From an uncultured bacterium (GTDB lineage Bacteria > Cyanobacteriota > Vampirovibrionia > Gastranaerophilales > Gastranaerophilaceae), in assembly GCA_902772945.1 (NCBI GenBank), contig CACYCU010000174.1, positions 1-6,793 on the forward strand: a stretch of DNA of 6,793 nucleotides, given 5' to 3'. Position numbers and translations under genes: made by a program. Within the stretch, counting starts at the first letter, position 1. The number at the start of each line of letters is the position of its first letter. Below are positions 1 through 5,098 of the stretch, piece by piece. A model generated the notes under the pieces. It saw nothing but the letters and a program-made list of their open reading frames with translations, did no database searches and was not told the origin of the DNA.

Positions 1-116
1 ACCACATGCCCATATTTATTTGTCAAAGGTCTTGCGACCTTGAGCGTGTCTACCCCTCTCCTCAAAAGATATTTAATCTTTCTCGTCGGCAGAGTACCAC
101 ATGCCCATATCTTATT
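1..116. repeat. Left-edge repeat block with two 20-bp direct copies
   Basis: The 15-mer ACCACATGCCCATAT occurs at 1-15 and 96-110. Each copy is followed by TTATT, directly in the first and after one extra C in the second, so the copies match over about 20 bp with a single-base gap. The period is 95 bp. The block is visibly less AT-rich than the sequence to its right. Between the copies lie a strong hairpin (26-41) and a weaker one (65-81). Only one full period is visible because the window starts inside the first copy. It could be the end of a tandem array, a dispersed intergenic repeat, or a structured RNA read on the minus strand. Repeat length and spacing do not fit a CRISPR array. The 63-codon plus-strand reading frame across it (6-197) has no ribosome binding site and looks spurious. 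Confidence 0.6.
26..41 (-). other. Perfect hairpin with GCAA (GNRA) loop on the minus strand
   Basis: On the minus strand AAGGTC-GCAA-GACCTT forms a perfect 6-bp stem closed by a GCAA tetraloop, a member of the stable GNRA class. Allowing one bulged T the stem extends by two further pairs. On the plus strand the loop would be TTGC, so the minus strand is the more likely structured RNA. There is no T-run directly after it, so it does not look like an intrinsic terminator. The function is unknown. It lies within the 95-bp repeat period. Confidence 0.5.
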
Positions 117-153
117 ATCTATATTCTTAATTTACATAAAAAATTTTTTCTAG

Positions 154-300
154 TCAATGCTTTATATTTTCCGGATGAGCTGAATTCGACAGTATAATCT
201 CATAATACTCATTCTTATCAATATCTACTCCCATTGTTTTGGGATCTGCAAATATTTTTTTCTTTTTTTTATTCAATAATTTTTTGTAATCACCAGACAT
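154..300 (-). CDS. Possible 48-residue hypothetical protein
   Basis: This minus-strand frame runs from ATG (300-298) to TGA (156-154) and encodes a Lys-rich 48-residue protein. It starts MSGDYKKLLN, has a run of five lysines at residues 11-15, then a plausible soluble segment (IFADPKTMGVDIDKNEYYEI) and ends HPENIKH. There is no signal peptide or membrane segment. A TATAAT hexamer lies at 312-307, six nt before the ATG. The GGAG at 305-302 is only one nt from the start, too close for normal Shine-Dalgarno use, so any transcript would probably be leaderless. I do not recognise a family. It could also be a chance ORF or a remnant, since a lysine run on A-rich DNA is easy to obtain by chance. Confidence 0.35.
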   Translation of the reverse strand: MSGDYKKLLNKKKKKIFADPKTMGVDIDKNEYYEIILSNSAHPENIKH

Positions 301-333
301 ACTCCAATTATATTACAAAATCTTAAAAACTGC

Positions 334-362
334 TTGAAATTTTTGCTTATTTGTTTTACCAT
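334..362 (+). promoter_or_regulatory. Probable sigma-70-type promoter of rplS
   Basis: TTGAAA at 334-339 matches the -35 consensus at 5 of 6 positions. After a 17-nt spacer, TACCAT at 357-362 matches the -10 consensus at 4 of 6. The predicted transcription start is about 369-370, the first base of the outer stem of the leader structure downstream. The agreement between predicted start and structure supports the assignment, although the -10 element is weak. Confidence 0.5.
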
Positions 363-369
363 TACTATG

Positions 370-419
370 CGTGCGTCGGTTTATATGTGGATGAACCGAT
401 TTAAGGAATTTAAAGTACG
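370..419 (+). promoter_or_regulatory. Structured rplS leader, candidate L19 autoregulatory element
   Basis: Two nested stems can be drawn. The inner hairpin pairs 375-384 with 391-400 (ten pairs including G-U wobbles at 375/400 and 382/393) and has the six-base loop ATGTGG. The outer stem pairs 370-374 (CGTGC) with 415-419 (GTACG), four Watson-Crick pairs plus one G-U. A 14-nt AT-rich strand (401-414) is left unpaired on the 3' side. The element sits between the predicted transcription start and the rplS ribosome binding site at 431-436. Ribosomal protein leaders that bind the encoded protein are well known, and an L19 leader family is described from low-GC Gram-positive bacteria. Whether this is the same fold or an independent one cannot be judged from one sequence. 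Confidence 0.5.
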
Positions 420-444
420 AAATATAATATAAAGGAATAGTAAA

Positions 445-798
445 ATGAACCCTATTATTGATGAATTGGAAAAAAATTATTTAAGAGACAATCTTCCTGA
501 AGCTAATCCTGGTGATACAGTAAAAGTTTTTGTAAGAATTGTTGAAGGTAACAAAGAAAGAATTCAGGCTTTCGAAGGTACCGTAATAAAGAAACACGGC
601 TCAGGTATTAACAAAACTATCACTGTTAGAAAAGTGTTCCAAGGTGTTGGTGTTGAACGTGTATTTTTACTTAACTCTCCAAGAATTGAAAAAATTACAG
701 TTCTTAGAAAAGGTGATGTAAGACGTTCAAAATTGTATTACTTGAGAGAACGTTCAGGCAAAGCAACTCGTATCAAGGAAAAAATTGAAAAAAGATAA
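445..798 (+). CDS. rplS: 50S ribosomal protein L19
   Basis: This encodes L19, a 50S subunit protein located at the interface with the 30S subunit. The 117-residue length matches the family (about 115). The conserved core is clear: PGDTVKVFVRIVEG at 22-35, the IQAFEGTVIKK segment around 40-50, then ITVRKVFQGVGVERVFLLNSP at 59-79, and the C-terminal KGDVRRSKLYYLRERSGKATRIKE. The ATG has a good ribosome binding site, AAAGGA at 431-436, with an 8-nt gap. It is the first gene of a plus-strand cluster. Its 3' end overlaps the TTG start of rbgA by 14 nt, and the rbgA ribosome binding site lies inside rplS. Upstream there is a probable promoter and a folded leader that may mediate feedback control. 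The trmD/rimM genes that often precede rplS are absent here. Confidence 0.97.
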   Translation: MNPIIDELEKNYLRDNLPEANPGDTVKVFVRIVEGNKERIQAFEGTVIKKHGSGINKTITVRKVFQGVGVERVFLLNSPRIEKITVLRKGDVRRSKLYYLRERSGKATRIKEKIEKR

Positions 799-1636
799 TC
801 ACATACACTGGTATCCCGGTCATATTGCTAAAGCTGAAAAGAAGCTTAAAGAACAATTGACGCTAGTGGATGCGGTAATTGAAGTTATTGATGCGAGACT
901 GCCTTTTTCAAGCAGTTATGATAATATTACGAGGCTTTTAGGTGAAAAGCCTCGTCTTATTTTGCTTAACAAGTCAGACTTAACTGATTTAAATGAACTT
1001 AATAAATTCATAAAAATTCTTGAAGATAAATCTAACTTCCCGGTTCTTAAATCTGATGCCAAAAATTCTAAAGACCTAAATTTAATTGTAAAAAAAGTTA
1101 TAGAATTATCAGAGCCCAGAATTCAAGCCATTATGGCTAAAGGGCTATTGAGGCGTCCGGCAAGAGTAATGGTTGTCGGAATGCCAAATGTAGGGAAATC
1201 AAGTATTATAAACAAGTTGACTAAATCTTCAAAAACCAAAACCGGTGCAAAAGCAGGTGTTACCCGACAACAGCAATGGGTTAGAATAAGCCCTCAACTT
1301 GAACTTTTAGATACTCCGGGCATCATACCTATGAAACAAGAAGATCAAATAAGAGCCAAAAAACTGGCTTTTGTAAATGCAGTTTCAGAAAATGCATACT
1401 CAAATGAAAACGTTGCCAGAGAACTATTATTACTCCTAGAAAGTAAATATAAGGAAACAATAAAAGAATTTTACAAAACAGAAGATTTGACACTCGAAGG
1501 AATTGCAAAATCAAGAAATTGGTTAATTTCAGGCGGTCAGCTTGATATTGAAAGAACTGCAGTGTATGTACTTAAGGATTTTCGAGAAGGTAAAATCGGA
1601 AAATTTATACTTGATGAGGTTGATAATGGAATTTAG
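785..1636 (+). CDS. rbgA: Ribosome biogenesis GTPase (RbgA/YlqF), TTG start
   Basis: This is a circularly permuted GTPase acting late in 50S subunit assembly; in Bacillus subtilis RbgA promotes incorporation of late proteins such as L16. The 283 residues match the family (about 282). Motifs appear in permuted order: G4 NKSD at 62-65, G5-like SDA at 90-92, the G1 P-loop GMPNVGKS at 132-139, the G2 threonine T160 in GVTR, and G3 DTPG at 176-179. The N-terminal HWYPGHIAKA (8-17) is the family signature. H13 corresponds to the conserved histidine (His9 in B. subtilis) needed for GTP hydrolysis. The C-terminal third is the helical RNA-binding region. The TTG at 785 is chosen because it restores the N-terminal signature and has AAGGA at 775-779, 5 nt upstream. 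It overlaps rplS by 14 nt and rnhB by 11 nt. Confidence 0.95.
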   Translation: MKKDNHIHWYPGHIAKAEKKLKEQLTLVDAVIEVIDARLPFSSSYDNITRLLGEKPRLILLNKSDLTDLNELNKFIKILEDKSNFPVLKSDAKNSKDLNLIVKKVIELSEPRIQAIMAKGLLRRPARVMVVGMPNVGKSSIINKLTKSSKTKTGAKAGVTRQQQWVRISPQLELLDTPGIIPMKQEDQIRAKKLAFVNAVSENAYSNENVARELLLLLESKYKETIKEFYKTEDLTLEGIAKSRNWLISGGQLDIERTAVYVLKDFREGKIGKFILDEVDNGI

Positions 1637-2381
1637 AAATAAGTTTGGACATGAGCCACTATGCGACGATAAATTAATTGAAAGCAGAAATAAAAGGGCT
1701 TCAAAAAGATTGAAAACCGAACTAACTGTAGATTCTCCGATAATTCAGCTATTTACATTCGATTACAATCAAAAACGCACTGTCATAGGAACCGATGAAG
1801 CAGGCCGAGGCTCCGGTGTCGGCGCTGTATATGCCGCTGCCGTTTGCTTTCATAAAAGAAGCAAGGATTTGATTGAAAAAATTTCAGACCTTAATGACAG
1901 CAAAAAACTTACACCTAAAAAACGAGAAGAACTTTATAAAATAATAAAATACGAAACTATAAACTGTATTGTTCCTGCGGATGTTGATATTATTGAAAGA
2001 GATAATATCCTGTACGCTTCATTAGGCGCCATGAAAGAGGCTGTAGAAACAGTTGAAGCAAACGCCGAATATAAAAAATTAATGGTGTTGGTAGACGGAA
2101 ATTTCCAAATCCCCGGGTTAAAATTTTCACAAAAATATGTTATAAAAGGGGATGCAAGATCCGCATCAATTGCAGCTGCAAGCATCTTGGCAAAAGTGGA
2201 ACGTGACAGATATATGGTTAAATTATCCGAAGAATATCCTGAATACGGTTGGGATAAAAATATGGGTTATTTAACAAAGGAACATTTGGAAGCTATTGAC
2301 AAATATGGGCTTACACCATATCACAGAAAGTCATTTTTAACCAAACATTTTGCAAAAAATGAACAATTAAGTTTGTTCTAA
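1626..2381 (+). CDS. rnhB: Ribonuclease HII with clamp-binding-like tail
   Basis: RNase HII cuts RNA in RNA/DNA hybrids and initiates removal of ribonucleotides misincorporated in DNA. The 251-residue protein carries the GTDEAGRG motif with D57 and E58, NDSKKL at 90-95, D157 in LVDGN, and D176 in GDARSASIAAASILAKVERD, giving the expected four acidic metal ligands. The GRGPLAGPV stretch usual after the first motif is GRGSGVGAV here. About 50 residues precede the catalytic motif, longer than in E. coli; B. subtilis RNase HII also has an N-terminal extension. The protein ends EQLSLF, which matches the bacterial sliding-clamp binding pentapeptide. The ATG at 1626 was chosen over an upstream in-frame ATG at 1542 because GAGG lies 6 nt before it (1616-1619) and the longer version would lie mostly inside rbgA. 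It overlaps rbgA by 11 nt. Confidence 0.96.
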   Translation: MEFRNKFGHEPLCDDKLIESRNKRASKRLKTELTVDSPIIQLFTFDYNQKRTVIGTDEAGRGSGVGAVYAAAVCFHKRSKDLIEKISDLNDSKKLTPKKREELYKIIKYETINCIVPADVDIIERDNILYASLGAMKEAVETVEANAEYKKLMVLVDGNFQIPGLKFSQKYVIKGDARSASIAAASILAKVERDRYMVKLSEEYPEYGWDKNMGYLTKEHLEAIDKYGLTPYHRKSFLTKHFAKNEQLSLF

Positions 2382-2461
2382 TATTAAATCTTGTAAAATT
2401 TTATAAAAATAACGGCAAAAAAATATATTATAAGTTTTGATATGAAAAAGGAGATATATAT

Positions 2462-2896
2462 ATGATAACAAGCATAAAAAGTTATGACAATTGTTCTTTT
2501 GCCGGAGTATATGGGGATAAACAAGTTATTTCTCACCTGAAAAATAAAATTGGAAACATTGAAACATGGGAAAATTTGGATACACAACTGGCTTCACAAG
2601 TTGATAATAGAGTTGCAGATATTCAATTAAGAGTTACTAGAGACTATGACGGTACAAAAAGATTAAGCGGTACAGTCATCCCGACAAAAGAATTTAAGCA
2701 TTTATTTGATAATATTATCGCAGGCATAAGTGAAAGCAAAAAACAAAAAGCTGCAGATGTTATTACAAATCTTGTAAGTGCAGCAAATTCGGCTCGTGAT
2801 TTCGCTTTTTCAGCTCAAAAAGAATTTCAAGAAATTACACCTAATAACATTGAAAAATTTAAAACAGAAATACTAAGCAAAATAATAACTCACTAA
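2462..2896 (+). CDS. Lineage-specific hypothetical protein, 144 residues
   Basis: I do not recognise a family. The protein is hydrophilic, with no signal peptide, membrane segment or cysteine pairs. The first 20 residues include a short hydrophobic SFAGVYG segment. Residues 40-75 look like beta-strand/turn (DIQLRVTRDYDG...LSGTVIPTKEF). Residues 76-144 are mostly helical and rich in K, E, S and A. It starts at ATG 2462 with a strong ribosome binding site, AAGGAG at 2448-2453, 8 nt upstream. The 80-nt gap after rnhB is very AT-rich; it contains -10-like hexamers near 2426-2434 but no convincing -35, so both a promoter of its own and readthrough from the rnhB cluster remain possible. The stop codon is part of the downstream terminator stem. 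Base composition matches the neighbours, with no sign of transfer. Confidence 0.85.
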   Translation: MITSIKSYDNCSFAGVYGDKQVISHLKNKIGNIETWENLDTQLASQVDNRVADIQLRVTRDYDGTKRLSGTVIPTKEFKHLFDNIIAGISESKKQKAADVITNLVSAANSARDFAFSAQKEFQEITPNNIEKFKTEILSKIITH

Positions 2897-2921
2897 AAAA
2901 AGGCCCTTTAGGCCTTTTTTT
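2895..2921. terminator. Bidirectional intrinsic terminator between convergent genes
   Basis: Seven A residues and GGCC (2895-2905) pair perfectly with GGCC and seven T residues (2911-2921) around the five-base loop CTTTA. Because the A-run becomes a T-run on the other strand, the same stem can end transcription in both directions: the plus-strand gene ending at 2896 and the minus-strand unit ending at 2939. The last two bases of the plus-strand TAA stop (2894-2896) fall inside the stem. Confidence 0.9.
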
Positions 2922-2938
2922 ATATATTCTATCTTTTG

Positions 2939-3607
2939 TTATACCAATGATAATTGTTCGGATGAATTTGCAAAAATATTATCTGCTGAAATATCTATAG
3001 AATCATGATTAACATCTGACAACACTTCATTTTTAATATTTCTCAAATCTTCTTGCATCAAACGTCTTGGAGAACCGTCTTCCATAGAATGATTTCTCAA
3101 AAGATAAGATGGATGGAATATAGTCATAGCTCTGTAATCTTTTCCATCTACAGTAACAGTCATCCACTGTCCTCTTACTTTTGATATTGTTTGTTTTTTA
3201 TCCAATTCAATAAAAGATTTTAAAGCTGTAGCTCCGCATAAAACTATAGCCCTCGGGTTGATTATATCAATTTGAGCTTCCAAAAATTTTCTGCAAGACG
3301 CTTTTTCAGCATCTGTCGGAACTCTGTTTTCAGGCGGTCTGCATTTTACTGTATTAATAATGTATACGTCTTCTTCTCTGGAGATACCGGCTTCAGCCAA
3401 AAAATCACTTAATAATTTCCCTGCTCTGCCAACAAACGGAGTGCCCGTCATATCTTCTGTTTCTCCCGGAGCTTCACCAATCAACACAATTTTTGCTGTT
3501 GATGGATTACCGTCAGAAAAAACAATATTATTTCTTGTTGCACCTAATGCACAAGCATGACAATTTTCACATTTTTCCCTTACTATCTCCAAACAATCTC
3601 TTTTCAT
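2939..3607 (-). CDS. Family-4 uracil-DNA glycosylase (iron-sulfur type)
   Basis: This enzyme removes uracil from DNA as the first step of base excision repair. The 222-residue protein has four cysteines placed as in the Fe-S cluster of family-4 enzymes: C16 and C19 (CHAC), C89 (VKCRPP) and C105. Active-site motif A is GEAPGETED (44-52), followed by GTPFVGRAGKLL, and motif B is HPSYLLRN (165-172). After residue about 195 there is an acidic, probably disordered linker, and the protein ends EQLSLV, close to the sliding-clamp binding pentapeptide. The ATG at 3607 overlaps the TGA of the symporter gene as ATGA. A strong ribosome binding site, GAGGAG at 3618-3613, lies 5 nt upstream inside the symporter gene. 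It is therefore probably co-transcribed and translationally coupled with the symporter. Family-4 assignment is firm; the clamp role is inferred. Confidence 0.94.
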   Translation of the reverse strand: MKRDCLEIVREKCENCHACALGATRNNIVFSDGNPSTAKIVLIGEAPGETEDMTGTPFVGRAGKLLSDFLAEAGISREEDVYIINTVKCRPPENRVPTDAEKASCRKFLEAQIDIINPRAIVLCGATALKSFIELDKKQTISKVRGQWMTVTVDGKDYRAMTIFHPSYLLRNHSMEDGSPRRLMQEDLRNIKNEVLSDVNHDSIDISADNIFANSSEQLSLV

Positions 3608-5070
3608 ATTTTCTCCTCTTTAAATAGCCCTACGCTATATTTTTTACAGTATCTTTTCAACTCTTTCATAATAACATCTGATAACATAAATACCGCTATC
3701 AAATTCGGTACAGCCAAGAATAAAGTAAACGCATCAGATAGATTGATTATACTTTTAAAGTTCATGGCAGAACCTATAATAATGAATATACAATATATAA
3801 CCTGAAAAGTCCTGGTTGTCAATTTTGTTTCGCCAAATAAATAATTCCAAGCTTTTATTCCGTAATAAGAACCGCAAAGCATTGTAGACAAGACAAAACA
3901 ACTTGCCATAAATGTTAAGAGAATTGGGAAAAACGGACAAACACTGCCAAACGCTTTTGATGTTAATTCAATTCCCGCAATACCTGTAGTGTTTAAATAT
4001 TCACCGGAAACCACAATTACAAAAGCCGTTGCAGAGCCAACAATAACTGTATCAACAAACGGTTGAAGCATGGCAATAAATGCCTGAGCAACAGGTTTAG
4101 AAGTTTTTACGGCCGAAAATGCAATCGGTGCAGTACCTAGCCCTGCTTCATTTGCAAACATAGCTCGTCTAAACCCCCATAACATACAAGCAAACATCCC
4201 TCCCGTTAATGCTCTTGGTTCAAATGCCTCCTTTATTATTATATGAATTGTATGCGGAACATGGCCTATATGATACAGACAAATTGCAAAAGCAGTCATT
4301 ACATACAATGTACACATAACAGGAGTTACTTTTGATGTAAATTTTCCAATGGCTTTAATTCCACCAATAATAGTAACAAAAGTTATTATTGCAACGATCA
4401 AACCTAAAAGCCAGCTCTGATTAGCAAAAAAGCTGTTATCACCACCTGTAACTTCAGTAATTTGGGTTGTCATAGCATTTATTTGGAACAAATTCCAACC
4501 GCCAATCATCGCAAAAATACAACATACTGCATATATTTTAGACAGATGCGGTGCAAACTTGCCAATATATTTATTATTTTTGAGGGCTCCTTCAATATAA
4601 TACATCGGGCCACCTGCAATGGTTCCATCAGAATTAACTTTTCTGAATTTTATACCGAGAAGCACTTCGGCAAATTTTAATGCCATTGAGAAAAATCCCG
4701 CTATTATCATCCAAAAAATAACCCCCGGACCGCCTATTGATACTGCCGCAGCAGAACCTGCCACATTTCCGATACCCGCCGATGCGGATATAGTCGCCGT
4801 AAGAGCTTGAAAAGAAGAAACTTCCCCTCGTTTTTTCTTTTTTATTAAATCCTTATGTTCATAATTTTTAGTTATAAGTTTTATTGCATGTTTAAATCCC
4901 CAAATCCCGATAAATCTGGTTCGGAATGTAAAATAAAAAGCAGCAGTCATAAGAAGGGCTACTAAAAATTCAATCCTTACTCCATGAATTGTAATTGAGC
5001 TGAAAATAATCCCTGAAATCTTATCGGCTATTGGAGATAAAAGTGTATCTATTGCTGCATCTAAATTCAT
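3604..5070 (-). CDS. agcS: AGCS-family sodium:alanine/glycine symporter
   Basis: This inner-membrane protein of 488 residues probably takes up alanine or glycine with Na+. It has about 10-11 hydrophobic segments, beginning near residues 31-48. Family hallmarks are SSFQALTATISASAGIGNVAG (85-105, where TGN is more usual than IGN), GGPGVIFWM (113-121), AGGPMYYIEGAL (152-163) and RRAMFANEAGLGTAPIAFSA (301-320). The C-terminal tail is basic (KELKRYCKKY). The start at 5070 has no Shine-Dalgarno sequence. TACAAT at 5085-5080, nine nt before the ATG, could be a -10 element for a leaderless or near-leaderless transcript. The gap to the upstream HD gene is only 28 nt, so readthrough from there is also possible. 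Its stop overlaps the glycosylase start. The exact substrate cannot be read from sequence. Confidence 0.93.
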   Translation of the reverse strand: MNLDAAIDTLLSPIADKISGIIFSSITIHGVRIEFLVALLMTAAFYFTFRTRFIGIWGFKHAIKLITKNYEHKDLIKKKKRGEVSSFQALTATISASAGIGNVAGSAAAVSIGGPGVIFWMIIAGFFSMALKFAEVLLGIKFRKVNSDGTIAGGPMYYIEGALKNNKYIGKFAPHLSKIYAVCCIFAMIGGWNLFQINAMTTQITEVTGGDNSFFANQSWLLGLIVAIITFVTIIGGIKAIGKFTSKVTPVMCTLYVMTAFAICLYHIGHVPHTIHIIIKEAFEPRALTGGMFACMLWGFRRAMFANEAGLGTAPIAFSAVKTSKPVAQAFIAMLQPFVDTVIVGSATAFVIVVSGEYLNTTGIAGIELTSKAFGSVCPFFPILLTFMASCFVLSTMLCGSYYGIKAWNYLFGETKLTTRTFQVIYCIFIIIGSAMNFKSIINLSDAFTLFLAVPNLIAVFMLSDVIMKELKRYCKKYSVGLFKEEKI

Positions 5071-5098
5071 TACACATCAATTGTATCATAAACATATT

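Noticed and set aside
1..110. CRISPR array
   Set aside because: There are only two 15-20 bp copies, 95 bp apart, with no regular spacers and no cas genes nearby.
138..149. AAAAAATTTTTT as a terminator of the small minus-strand ORF
   Set aside because: It is a purely A/T self-complementary run with no G-C stem or loop, so it is not a convincing intrinsic terminator.
6..197. 63-codon plus-strand ORF at the left edge
   Set aside because: It runs through the repeat block and hairpin, has no ribosome binding site, and its composition (clusters of Cys, Ser, Arg, then hydrophobics) does not look like a real protein.
423..428. Perfect TATAAT just upstream of rplS
   Set aside because: Transcription would start at about 435, inside or after the AAAGGA ribosome binding site (431-436), and no -35 is present at the right distance. 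The promoter at 334-362 fits better.
1542..1625. Upstream ATG extending RnhB by 28 residues
   Set aside because: The extension lies wholly inside rbgA without a good ribosome binding site, whereas ATG 1626 has GAGG six nt upstream and a normal short overlap.
3557..3805. 82-codon plus-strand ORF opposite the glycosylase and symporter genes
   Set aside because: It is antisense to two firmly identified genes and shows no recognisable domain or ribosome binding site; the same holds for the other ORFs antisense to agcS, rnhB and the HD gene.
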